64,000 nt of DNA from Spongisporangium articulatum (GTDB lineage: Bacteria > Actinomycetota > Actinomycetes > Actinomycetales > Kineosporiaceae). The number at the start of each line of letters is the position of its first letter. The first letter of the stretch is position 1. Below the pieces are notes generated by a model. That model was not told the origin of the DNA. It saw only the letters and a program-made list of their open reading frames with translations, and did not search any database. The stretch spans positions 372,001-436,000 of the forward strand of contig NZ_JBITLV010000005.1 of assembly GCF_044465595.1 (NCBI RefSeq), written 5' to 3'. Position numbers and translations under genes: made by a program. Below, piece by piece: positions 16,658-25,194 of the stretch.

Positions 16658-17599
16658 TCGCCGGCACCGACCGCAGGTCCGGAACGAGCCGGGCCATCCG
16701 TTCCGTCTGAGGAGAGTCACGACCTGGTGCGCCACCTCGCAGGGCACGGTCGTGACGTCGTGCCACCCGTAGCGCAGCGTGTCGTCGTCGGCCAGGGTCG
16801 AGAGGTTGTCCCGCCGCCAGTCGCGGAACCGCAGATCGTCCGGGTGTGCACCGCGACCGTCCAGCTCGACCAAGACGTGCCACTCCTTGTACCGGACATC
16901 GCGGTAGCGAGACGTCGCGCCCGATCTCTCGGTCCGGTTGCGCTCACCTCGCGGGAGTCCGTGAGGTCTCTCGACGTCACGGGCATAACGGAGTTCGAGA
17001 GTGGAGGCGACTCCCACCTCCACGTCGCACATGACTTCCTCGAGCAGCCGTCGCCAGCGGTGTCTCGGACGCGACGCCAACTCGGACCGCAGCCGCTCGA
17101 CGGTCGTGAACCGACCGTGGGTGGCCGCGAAGACCAGGCGCAGCACGGCGTCCGCAGAGGTCACCTCGTCCGCTGCATCGAGCACACTGACCTCCAGACG
17201 AAGGCGCGGTGGGTTCGCCGCACGCCTGATCAGCCTCTCGAAGTCACGACGCCTCATCACCTTCGCTCCCGGCAGCGCGGTGACGGTGCGACGGGCCGGC
17301 ACCGCCAGACGCACTGCATCCGGCGGGCTCTCGAGCAGGCCGTCGAGCCACAAGGCCGTGCGATGACTCGCCGCCACCGGAGCGCCCACCGCCAGAAGGG
17401 CTGCCCATACCCTCATGCGATCGCTCAACGGGCCGGTGAACGTCGAATACACCCCGGGAGAAACGATGGTCCATCGACCGGTCCGCGCGTTCTGCCTGGC
17501 CTGGGCGACACTCAGACCCGTCGCCAATAACTGAGATCGACTGATCAACCCTTCCTGCAGGGAGATCAACTCGCTGAGGTGGGTGCCGGGCACGAACAC
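16655..17599 (-). CDS. AbiEi-like antitoxin/DUF559-type protein
   Basis: 314 residues. The N-terminus (about 10-60: LISLQEGLISRSQLLATGLSVAQAR) is the winged-helix seen in AbiEi-type antitoxins and many actinobacterial proteins. The C-terminus contains a DUF559-like PD-(D/E)XK-fold stretch, EWHVLVELDGRGAHPDDLRFRDWRRDN (about 243-270, quoted in part by its key residues E, D, G, H, R, D). It closes with a CGRC tail. No AbiEii toxin is next to it. It lies downstream of rsmI on the same strand and is bracketed by two copies of one palindromic repeat, so it may be a mobile or horizontally gained single gene. Function unproven. Confidence 0.65.
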   Translation of the reverse strand: MFVPGTHLSELISLQEGLISRSQLLATGLSVAQARQNARTGRWTIVSPGVYSTFTGPLSDRMRVWAALLAVGAPVAASHRTALWLDGLLESPPDAVRLAVPARRTVTALPGAKVMRRRDFERLIRRAANPPRLRLEVSVLDAADEVTSADAVLRLVFAATHGRFTTVERLRSELASRPRHRWRRLLEEVMCDVEVGVASTLELRYARDVERPHGLPRGERNRTERSGATSRYRDVRYKEWHVLVELDGRGAHPDDLRFRDWRRDNLSTLADDDTLRYGWHDVTTVPCEVAHQVVTLLRRNGWPGSFRTCGRCRR

Positions 17600-17667
17600 G
17601 AGCGCAGCATGGCAACGATCACCGAACCATGCGCTGACCGCCTGTGGATAACTCCAGCTATCCGTTG

Positions 17668-17710
17668 CCGTGTGGCTTTGGTGACGTATGAAGCCACCGA
17701 TGCCACACGG
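17668..17710. repeat. Palindromic repeat element, copy 2
   Basis: Arms 17668-17683 and 17695-17710 pair over 16 bp with two mismatches around an 11-nt loop (ACGTATGAAGC). The right arm CACCGATGCCACACGG matches copy 1 for 14 bases, and the loop shares its ends with copy 1. It sits in the gap between rsmI (stop at 17718) and the AbiEi-like gene. Confidence 0.75.
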
Positions 17711-17717
17711 TCACAGG

Positions 17718-18560
17718 TCACCGCGCGCGCAGCGTCGCCTCGTACAACTCGCGCTTCGACACCCCGGCGGCCGTGGCGACCTGCGCCACCGCATCCTTGA
17801 GCCGCGCACCGTCGGCCACCAGCTCCTGGACGGCCCCGACGAGCGACTCGACGGGCACGTCCCCGCCGACCGCACCGCCGACGACGATGGTGACCTCGCC
17901 GAGCACCTCGGTCTCCGCGGCGTGACGGGCCAACTCCCCCAATGGTTCCCGCAGGACCTGCTCGTAGGTCTTGGTCAGCTCGCGGCACAGCGCGGCGGGC
18001 CGCTCGGCGCCGAACGCGGCGGCCATCGCGGCCAGCGTGGCGGCCGTACGGCGGGGGGACTCGAAGAAGATCATCGTGCGCGGCTCGGTGGCCAGCGCGG
18101 CCAGGGCCGAGGCCAGTTTGCCGCCGGTGCGGGGCAGGAAGCCCTCGAAACAGAACCGGTCCGACGGCAGCCCCGACAGCAGCAGTCCGGTCAGCGCGGC
18201 CGACGGGCCGGGCAACGCGGTGACCGGCAGACCGGCCTCGAGCACCGCGGACGCCGCACGCCAGCCCGGGTCGGCGACCCCCGGCGTCCCGGCGTCCGTG
18301 ACCAGCAGAACCGTTCCGCCGGTGCGGATCACGTCGACGAGCCCGGCGGCGCCGGCGACCTCGTTGTACTCGTGGTGGGCCACGATCCGGCCGCGTGGTT
18401 CGACGCCCAGCGCCGCGGCGAGGCGCCGCAACCGGCGGGTGTCCTCGGCGGCGATCAGGTCGGCCGTGGTCAGCAGGTGCACGAGCCGCAGCGAGGCGTC
18501 CTGCGGGTCCCCGATCGGGGTGGCGGCCAGGACGAGCCGACCGGCGGTGGGATCAACCAT
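17718..18560 (-). CDS. rsmI: 16S rRNA (C1402-2'-O) methyltransferase
   Basis: 280 residues with the tetrapyrrole-methylase fold. Motifs: LAATPIGDPQDASLR at the start, AAEDTRR (about 38-44), TDAGTPGVADPG (about 88-99), GPSAALTGLLLSGLPSDRF and FFESPRR. It methylates the ribose of C1402 in the ribosomal P site. Its start overlaps the end of the upstream membrane protein gene by 8 bp. The divergent O-mannosyltransferase beyond that gene reproduces the rsmI/pmt pairing known in mycobacteria. Confidence 0.94.
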   Translation of the reverse strand: MVDPTAGRLVLAATPIGDPQDASLRLVHLLTTADLIAAEDTRRLRRLAAALGVEPRGRIVAHHEYNEVAGAAGLVDVIRTGGTVLLVTDAGTPGVADPGWRAASAVLEAGLPVTALPGPSAALTGLLLSGLPSDRFCFEGFLPRTGGKLASALAALATEPRTMIFFESPRRTAATLAAMAAAFGAERPAALCRELTKTYEQVLREPLGELARHAAETEVLGEVTIVVGGAVGGDVPVESLVGAVQELVADGARLKDAVAQVATAAGVSKRELYEATLRAR

Positions 18561-20409
18561 CGGCGGGCCACACCCCGTTCGCCAACGGGTCGTCCCAGAC
18601 GTACACGCCGCCCTGGACGACGGGCGAGTAGCCGAGCAGGTCGCGCACCGTGCGGCTCAGCGCGTCGAACGAGAAGTTCGGCCCGAGGACGATCTTGTCG
18701 ATCCCGAGCGTCTGGAGATCCTCGCGGGCCTGCTGCCGCTCGGCGACGTTCACCGTGGCGGAACGGTTCTCGGCGTAGACCTGGCTGAGCAGCTGCGCCG
18801 TCACCGGGTCGGCGTCGCCGCCCACGTAGGCGTGCCCGTCACCGGCCGGGCCGAGGAAGTACCCGCCCGGCATAGCGAACCGGTACCCGGCCGCCGACTG
18901 CCAGCGCATCGCCACGGGTTCGATCGGCACCGGGTAGGGCAGCACCATCAGCACCTCACCGGCCGGCTGCGACGGCACGTTCTTCGTGAAGTAGCTGGGG
19001 ATCGCGGCGGCCGGCGTCACCGCGAGCGGCCGCGGCGCCCACGACGCCAGGCAGGCCAGGGCCACGAGCGTGGCCAGGACCGGCCGCCACGGGCGACGCT
19101 CCCGGCGCGGGACGGCGAGCAGCGCGTGCACCGCGAAGGCCAGCAACGAGGCGCCGAAGAGGGCCACCAGCATGCCGAACCGGGTGGCCAGCGACGCCTC
19201 GGTGACCGGGAGCTTGTGCAGCAGGGCGTAGGGGCCGCGGGTCGTCGTCCAGTCGCCGTTGATCCAGACCCGGCCGCCTACGGCCAGCACCGCCGCCACG
19301 ACGAGCCCGACGAACGCGGCCCGCACCGGCAGCGACCGGCGTTGCACGACCACCAGCACCAGGGCGGTCACGAGCAGGGGCAGCCCGATGTAGGCCAGGT
19401 GCTCCTCGATGCCGCCGGGGAACCGGGCCGCGATCGGCGAGCTCCACGAGAAGTGCACCAGCAGCTGGTCGGTCGGGACGAGGAAGGACAGCAGGTCGGT
19501 GCCGTAGTAGTCGTCCAGGAAGGGGTTGCCGTGCTGGTGCAGCCGACCGAAGAACTGCTGGTACAGCGGGTAGACCGTGAGCGGCAGGAACACCAGCAGC
19601 GCCACCGCGACCGACACCGCCAGCCGTCGGGCGCCCGCCACGAGCTGGGCCGGGCGCGAGGCCGCGGCGACGATCAGCACGAACAGCCCACCCATCGCCG
19701 ACTGGAACAGCACCTCCTCGCCGACCAGCACCTGGACGGCCGCCACCAGTCCGAGGGCCACCCCGACGCGCCACGACGCCCACGCACGGAGCCCGCGCGC
19801 GGCACCCGCGGGAGCGGCGTCGTCCCCCTGCTCCTGCTCGTCGGGCCCGGACCACGCGCGCACCGAGAGCAGCACGAGCACCGGCAGGGCCGGGGCGAAG
19901 GACATGGTCACGTGGCCCACGAGGGAGTTCACGACGGCCGGGCTGATCGCGAACGCCGTCGCGCCCGCCAGCGACGCCGGCCGGCTCAGCGGCGGGCCGG
20001 GCAGGCGGCGCAGCGACCAGTACGCGGCCAGTGCGCAGGTCGGCACGGAGAGCAGGTTGAGCACGTTCAGCGCGGCCAGCGAACCCCAGGCCGCGGTCAC
20101 CGGCCAGAGCAGGACGGCGGGCAGCATCAGGGTGGTGTTGTTCATCGCGCTGACGCCGGTGGGCCAGTTCATGTCCGTGGTGAACAGCGGCGACCGACCC
20201 TCGCCGAGCGCGTGCGGCGTGTGCCCGAGCCACCACTGGTAGTGCGTGGCGTCGGGGACGTTGCCCGCGAACACCCGCGCCGCGGGGTCGAGCCACAGCC
20301 CCGCCGAGGCCGCCAGCCCGATGAGCAGGGCCAGGCTCGCGACGACCACCACCGGCAGGCCGGGTCGGGACAGCAGGCGCGGCTTCCGGCGTCGGATGTC
20401 GTCGAGCAC
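18553..20409 (-). CDS. Polytopic membrane protein, probable GT-C-type glycosyltransferase
   Basis: About 618 residues with some 11-12 hydrophobic helices. The first loop after helix 1 holds the acidic/aromatic motif DATHYQWWLGHTP and then TDMNWPTG, the position where GT-C enzymes carry catalytic Asp. The C-terminal roughly 150 residues form a soluble, presumably extracytoplasmic domain. It lies head-to-head with the protein O-mannosyltransferase (64 bp) and overlaps rsmI, so a role in cell-envelope glycan transfer from a lipid-linked sugar is plausible but unproven. GTG 20409 is chosen because VLDDIRRRKPRLL puts the basic residues just before helix 1. Confidence 0.55.
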   Translation of the reverse strand: MLDDIRRRKPRLLSRPGLPVVVVASLALLIGLAASAGLWLDPAARVFAGNVPDATHYQWWLGHTPHALGEGRSPLFTTDMNWPTGVSAMNNTTLMLPAVLLWPVTAAWGSLAALNVLNLLSVPTCALAAYWSLRRLPGPPLSRPASLAGATAFAISPAVVNSLVGHVTMSFAPALPVLVLLSVRAWSGPDEQEQGDDAAPAGAARGLRAWASWRVGVALGLVAAVQVLVGEEVLFQSAMGGLFVLIVAAASRPAQLVAGARRLAVSVAVALLVFLPLTVYPLYQQFFGRLHQHGNPFLDDYYGTDLLSFLVPTDQLLVHFSWSSPIAARFPGGIEEHLAYIGLPLLVTALVLVVVQRRSLPVRAAFVGLVVAAVLAVGGRVWINGDWTTTRGPYALLHKLPVTEASLATRFGMLVALFGASLLAFAVHALLAVPRRERRPWRPVLATLVALACLASWAPRPLAVTPAAAIPSYFTKNVPSQPAGEVLMVLPYPVPIEPVAMRWQSAAGYRFAMPGGYFLGPAGDGHAYVGGDADPVTAQLLSQVYAENRSATVNVAERQQAREDLQTLGIDKIVLGPNFSFDALSRTVRDLLGYSPVVQGGVYVWDDPLANGVWPADG

Positions 20410-20473
20410 CACCGGAGTCTTGCAGGTCGCGCGTCTGCCGGTCGGCCCGTGGGGCACAGCGGCTGCACCTACG

Positions 20474-22090
20474 ATGACCCGCGTGACCGCCACGGCCGAG
20501 GATGCTCCACCCGCGACGGCCTCGGCGCCGCAGCGTTCGGACCGGCGGCAGGCGGCCGTGGACGCCGGGCTGCTGAGCCCGCTGGAACCCCTCACCCGCT
20601 GGGCGTGGACGGCGGTCCTCGCCGTGACCACGCTCGGCGGGCTGCTGCGGTTCTGGCGACTCGACCAGCCGCACACCCTGGTCTTCGACGAGACCTACTA
20701 CGTCAAGCAGGGCGTCTCCTACCTGCGCGCGGGCTACGAGCTGGCCTGGATCGGCGAGGCGAAGGACATCGACCCGAAGTTCGCCGCCGGGGACATGAAC
20801 GTCTTCAAGGACAGCCCCGACTACGTCGTCCACCCGCCGGTCGGCAAGTGGATGATCGCGTTCGGGGAGTGGATCTTCGGGCCCGAGAGTTCGTGGGGCT
20901 GGCGGTTCTCGGTGGCCGTCGTCGGGACGCTGTCGATCCTGATGATGTGCCTGATCGCGCGGCGGCTGCTCGGTTCGACCGTGCTCGGCGTGACCGCCGG
21001 TCTGCTGTTCAGCGTGGACGGCGTGCAGTTCGTGATGTCGCGGACCGGGCTGCTGGACACGTTCGTGATGTTCTGGGCGCTGGCCGCTTTCGGTTGTCTG
21101 CTGCTCGACCGCGAGTGGGGCCGGATCCGGTTGGTGGAACGGATCGCCGCCGGGGCGTCCCTGGACGGGTTGGGGCCGGGCCTCGGGTTCCGACCCTGGC
21201 GCTGGGCCGCGGCGGTCTGCCTGGGGCTGTGCACCGGCACCAAGTGGTCGGGCATCTTCGTCGCCTTCGCGTTCGGCGTGCTGATGACGTGCTGGGACGC
21301 CGGAGCGCGGCGCCGGGCCGGGGTCTGGAACCCGTTCGGCGGGGCGGTGCTGCGGGACGGCGTGCTCGGGGTCCTGATCTTCGTCCCGACCATCGTCGTG
21401 GTCTACCTGGCCTCGTGGACCGGCTGGTTCGTCAGCTCGGGCGGCTACGACCGGCAGTGGGGCGCCGACAACCCCTCCCGGCATTTCGGTTTCGTGCCCG
21501 ACGCGTTGCGGTCGCTGTGGCACTACCACTCCGAGATGTACTCGTTCCACGTCGGCCTGGACACCCCGCACCCGTTCCAGTCGAACCCGTGGTCGTGGAT
21601 GGTGCTGGGCCGGCCGACCGCCTTCTACTACGAGTGGCTCGACTTCGGGAAGGGCGGCTGCACCGTCGCCGGTGGCTGCGGGCGGATCATCAACCCGATC
21701 GGCAACCCGCTGATCTGGTGGGGCGGGCTGCTCGCCGTGTTCGTCCTGCTGTTCCGGTGGGCGCTGTCGCGCGACTGGCGGGCCGGGGCGATCCTGTGCG
21801 GGCTGGCCGCCGGGTATCTCCCGTGGTTCCACTACCAGCACCGCACGATCTTCGACTTCTACTCGATCGCGTTCCTGCCCTGGGTGGTGCTCGGGTTGAC
21901 CTACGCGCTCGGGCTCGTGGTGGGGCCGGAGTCGGTCTCGGTGCGGCGACACCGGTACGGGGTGATCGCCGTCGGGACGTTCGTGGTGCTGGCCGTGCTC
22001 GTGTTCTGGTTCATGTACCCGATCTACACGGCGGAGTTGATCCCGCGGACGTCGTGGTCCGAGCGGCTCTGGTTGCCCGGCTGGTCGTGA
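20474..22090 (+). CDS. pmt: Dolichyl-phosphate-mannose--protein O-mannosyltransferase
   Basis: About 538 residues, GT39 family. The catalytic DE pair lies in the first outer loop (LVFDETYYVKQG), and GDMNVFKDSPDYVVHPPVGKWMIAFGE is the family motif. CTGTKWSG, HFGFVPDALRSLWHYHSEMYSFH and the late KGGCTVAGGC...NPIGNP stretch follow, with about ten TM helices. It transfers mannose from polyprenyl-phosphate-mannose to Ser/Thr of exported proteins during Sec translocation. It is orthologous by motif and context to Rv1002c. ATG 20474; a GTG 9 nt later is also possible. Confidence 0.93.
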   Translation: MTRVTATAEDAPPATASAPQRSDRRQAAVDAGLLSPLEPLTRWAWTAVLAVTTLGGLLRFWRLDQPHTLVFDETYYVKQGVSYLRAGYELAWIGEAKDIDPKFAAGDMNVFKDSPDYVVHPPVGKWMIAFGEWIFGPESSWGWRFSVAVVGTLSILMMCLIARRLLGSTVLGVTAGLLFSVDGVQFVMSRTGLLDTFVMFWALAAFGCLLLDREWGRIRLVERIAAGASLDGLGPGLGFRPWRWAAAVCLGLCTGTKWSGIFVAFAFGVLMTCWDAGARRRAGVWNPFGGAVLRDGVLGVLIFVPTIVVVYLASWTGWFVSSGGYDRQWGADNPSRHFGFVPDALRSLWHYHSEMYSFHVGLDTPHPFQSNPWSWMVLGRPTAFYYEWLDFGKGGCTVAGGCGRIINPIGNPLIWWGGLLAVFVLLFRWALSRDWRAGAILCGLAAGYLPWFHYQHRTIFDFYSIAFLPWVVLGLTYALGLVVGPESVSVRRHRYGVIAVGTFVVLAVLVFWFMYPIYTAELIPRTSWSERLWLPGWS

Positions 22091-22122
22091 TCCCGGCTGG
22101 GCCGGGGTCCGTGCGACGCACC

Positions 22123-22136
22123 TCAACGATCGTTGA
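22123..22136. terminator. Short palindrome after pmt
   Basis: TCAACGATCGTTGA is a perfect 14-bp palindrome flanked by CGCA and TGCG, lying between the convergent pmt and beta-lactamase-like genes. With the flanks it could fold as a hairpin; there is no U-tract. Weak candidate terminator. Confidence 0.35.
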
Positions 22137-22222
22137 TGCGTGGGGAGACCGGGAGGGTCATCGCCGTACACGAGGCCGGGGCACTACGAGATCGCCCTGC
22201 AGGCCCGATCGCAGCTGACGGG

Positions 22223-23566
22223 TCAGACGGTCCAACCCGCGTCGGACACCCCGCCGGGGACAGGGGCGGCCGGGTCGTACGGCTCGCGGGTGAAGATGAA
22301 ACTGGACAGGTTGAAGGAGTTCTCGCTGAACCGCAGGGTCTCCCCGGCGTAGTAGGCGTCCAGGCCGATCCAGGCGCCCTCGATCGTCGGGTGCGGCCCG
22401 AACCGCGACTCGCGACCGCTGGGGCCGATCGCGTCGAGGGCGAGCAGCCCACCGGGCAACGCCTTCAGCACGAACGGCGCGGGCCCCCAGTACCAGGGGC
22501 CGAGCAACGACAACGGTACGGGCGGTTCGGCGGGCACCCACTCGTCGCCGACGTGCGGCTCGCACTCGGCGAGGGTGGCCAGCAGGTCGCGGGTGATCGA
22601 ATGGTCCAGACCCTGGGTCACATTCGCGAGCACGAGCGCCCCGGCCTGCGCCGACCGGTCGACCCACAGCCCGGCCAGGAAGCCAGGCATCGACCCGCCG
22701 TGCCCCACCAGCGTGACGCCGCCGGCGTGCGACACCTGCACGCCCAAGCCGTACGACGACCACCCGGCGTCCCGGGAGTCCCCGTCGAACGGCGTCACCA
22801 TCTCCTCGACCGTGTCGGGCGACAGGACGGAACCGGTGTCCCCCAAGAGGAACCGGCCGAGCGCGGACAGGTCCGCGGCGGTCGCCCATAGCTGACCGGC
22901 CGGGGCCAGGTCACCGGCGTCGTACTCGGGCTCCGGCTGCAGCACGTCGGCCCACGGGTGCCGGGCCCAACCCTGGGCGGCGACCCCCGACGGCCGTGCG
23001 GTCGTGCGGGTCATGCCGAGCGGTTGCAACACCTCCGCCGTGACGACGTCGATCCAGGCCGCGCCGCGCAGCCGGGCCACCATGGTGCCGAGGAGCCCGA
23101 AACCCAGGTTGGAGTAGTGGAACCGGCGGCCCGCGGGCAGCACGGCCTCGGCGTCGGACAGCCCCAGCTCGGCCAGGTCGCCACCCGGGATCCGCTCCCA
23201 CCACGGGACCGGGGTCTCCGACGCGAGCCCACCGAGGTGGGTCAGCAGCTCGGCCAGGGTGCGCTCGCCCAGCGGCGTCCCGGGCAGGTGCTGCTCCAGC
23301 CGGTCGGTGAGCGAGACGAGGCCCTCGTCGCGCAGTCGCAGCACGGCGATCGCCGTCACCGTCTTGGAGATCGACCCGAGCCGGTACTGCACGTCGACGG
23401 CCGGATGCCCCGACTCACGGCCCGGCACGGCGCCGCGGGCGCCCGACCAGGCCAGGGCGCCGTCCCGGAACACGCCGGCCACCACCGACGGGATGCGCCC
23501 GTCGCGCTGCGCGCGGGCGACACGGGCGAGCAGACGGACGGCGGTGGAGGGCAACACATCGACCAT
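22223..23566 (-). CDS. Serine beta-lactamase-like hydrolase (class C/EstB family)
   Basis: About 447 residues. SISK (RLGSISKTVTAIAVL, about residues 65-79) is the Ser-x-x-Lys nucleophile motif, and HYSNLGFGLLG (about 150) is the Tyr-x-Asn motif. VGHGGSMPGFLAG (about 285) replaces the KTG motif with HGG, as in many DD-peptidase/esterase relatives. A C-terminal roughly 100-residue lipocalin-like extension follows. No signal peptide is evident with the ATG at 23566. It could be an esterase, a D-aminopeptidase or a beta-lactamase; the substrate is not predictable. Confidence 0.82.
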   Translation of the reverse strand: MVDVLPSTAVRLLARVARAQRDGRIPSVVAGVFRDGALAWSGARGAVPGRESGHPAVDVQYRLGSISKTVTAIAVLRLRDEGLVSLTDRLEQHLPGTPLGERTLAELLTHLGGLASETPVPWWERIPGGDLAELGLSDAEAVLPAGRRFHYSNLGFGLLGTMVARLRGAAWIDVVTAEVLQPLGMTRTTARPSGVAAQGWARHPWADVLQPEPEYDAGDLAPAGQLWATAADLSALGRFLLGDTGSVLSPDTVEEMVTPFDGDSRDAGWSSYGLGVQVSHAGGVTLVGHGGSMPGFLAGLWVDRSAQAGALVLANVTQGLDHSITRDLLATLAECEPHVGDEWVPAEPPVPLSLLGPWYWGPAPFVLKALPGGLLALDAIGPSGRESRFGPHPTIEGAWIGLDAYYAGETLRFSENSFNLSSFIFTREPYDPAAPVPGGVSDAGWTV

Positions 23567-23608
23567 GCCGAAGAACCTACTGAGGAGGGCCGACACCGTC
23601 GCGCGAAT

Positions 23609-25111
23609 TCAGCTCCGCGGCGCCACGAACGCGCGCAGCCGGGTGTGCCCGACCCGCGGCAACGGATGCTCGGCCCACGACTGCGCGTAGGGCGGCGGCG
23701 TCCGGGAGCCGCGCACGATCACCACCGTGGGCTGCCGACGCGACAGGGCCACCAACCCGGCCGCATCGATGGACCCGTCGTGCCCGCCGACCATCCGGGA
23801 CCGGCACCGCGCGTAGAACGCGATGGGCGCGGCCCGGTACCCGCTGACCACGCAGTCGCCGTCGATCCCGAGCGCGTGCAACCGCTCGGCGACGGCGGTG
23901 TACCCGTTCCCGTTGCGCGCCGCGGCGTCGACCCGGTTGCGCAGCACCGCCCCCTGGCTCGCGACGTGCACCACCAGCAGGGCCGCGACGACCCCGATCG
24001 CGACGGGTCGCCAGCGCCCGGCCCTCACCAGCAGGTGATGCGCGGCGAGGCCCGACGGGACGGCGGCCAGCGCGTAGCTCGGCAGCAGGAACCGCGGCGC
24101 GGTGTACTCCAGCAGGAAGAGGTAGGGCAGGGCGATGGACGCCGCCGCGAGGGTGGGCAGCAGGGCGGCCCCGGTGCGCCCGTGCCGGACCGCGACGAAG
24201 ACCCCGACGAGCACCGCGACCGGCAGCACGAAGACCCACCACACGTGCAGCGGCGACACCGGGTCCGGCGCGCACGGCCGGCACAGCAGCGGCCCGTCGA
24301 GCGTCTGCACGGTGCGCCGCAGCAACCACGGGTTGAACCCCGTACCCCCCTGGATCTCCGACGCCTGGTGCAGCCGCTCCAGCATCCCGCCGAACCGGAC
24401 GTACGCCTCGACGACCCACGGCAACGCCCCGAGCGCCAGCCCGCCGAACAACCCGGCGGCGGCGGTCCACGTCCGCCACGACCGCACGACCAGCACGCCG
24501 AGCACCAGCGGCAGCGACAGCCAGGCGGCGTCGCTGGGCCGCATCAGGGTCATGGTCGCCGCGCCGAGGACGAGCGCGAGCAGGCCGGTCCGGTCCAGGT
24601 CGTGTCTCTCGGAACCGGCCGTGACCCGCAGCAGTCCGGCGACGGCCGCCACGGCGCTGAACGCGACCCACAGGTTGGGCATCACCTGCGGGCCGTAGTA
24701 GACGGCCACCCACAGGCAGGCGAACAGCAGCCCGGCCACCACGGCGGCGGCCGGGGCGATCACCCGGAACCAGAGCCGGAACACGCAGAACAGCGCGACG
24801 GCCGACAGCAGGGTGAACCAGATCCGCAGCGCCGTGACGTCGGAGGTGACCGACGCGACGGGCGCGGCCAGCAGGGTGACGCCGCGGGCCCGGGGCGCAC
24901 TGAAGAACGCGGTCGGCACGTCGGGGTCGACCTGGCTGACGTAGATCGTCTCGTCCCAGCCGAGATCGAGCCGCCACGAGCCGATCTGCGCGAGCCCGTA
25001 GCCCAGCGCGACCGCGGCCAGCAGCAGCGTCTCCCGGGGCGGGGTGAACCGGGGTCGGCCCACCGCGCCGGCGCGCGCGGCGTCGACGGCCGCTGGGTAG
25101 TCGGTCAGCAC
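23609..25111 (-). CDS. Polytopic GT-C/GT39-like glycosyltransferase
   Basis: 500 residues with about 11-12 TM helices. After the first helix the outer loop has LGWDETIYVSQ, the Asp-Glu motif of GT39/GT83-like lipid-phosphate-sugar-dependent transferases. A soluble C-terminal domain (about 400-500) follows the last helix. It likely transfers a sugar to an exported acceptor. It lies 83 bp downstream of the GT1 gene on the same strand and next to other envelope genes. The exact substrate is unknown. Confidence 0.6.
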   Translation of the reverse strand: MLTDYPAAVDAARAGAVGRPRFTPPRETLLLAAVALGYGLAQIGSWRLDLGWDETIYVSQVDPDVPTAFFSAPRARGVTLLAAPVASVTSDVTALRIWFTLLSAVALFCVFRLWFRVIAPAAAVVAGLLFACLWVAVYYGPQVMPNLWVAFSAVAAVAGLLRVTAGSERHDLDRTGLLALVLGAATMTLMRPSDAAWLSLPLVLGVLVVRSWRTWTAAAGLFGGLALGALPWVVEAYVRFGGMLERLHQASEIQGGTGFNPWLLRRTVQTLDGPLLCRPCAPDPVSPLHVWWVFVLPVAVLVGVFVAVRHGRTGAALLPTLAAASIALPYLFLLEYTAPRFLLPSYALAAVPSGLAAHHLLVRAGRWRPVAIGVVAALLVVHVASQGAVLRNRVDAAARNGNGYTAVAERLHALGIDGDCVVSGYRAAPIAFYARCRSRMVGGHDGSIDAAGLVALSRRQPTVVIVRGSRTPPPYAQSWAEHPLPRVGHTRLRAFVAPRS

Positions 25112-25194
25112 GGGTCACCTCTGTCGGAAGAACCGGGACGAACTCCCCCGTCACGTACCCGGTTCCTCCACGGTAACCCACCGTAAGAAGGGGG

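Noticed and set aside
22223..23566. A true class C beta-lactamase.
   Set aside because: SxxK and YxN are present, but the third motif is HGG and there is no export signal, so only the broad serine-hydrolase family is claimed. The genuine beta-lactamase signature is in the gene at 31287-32198.
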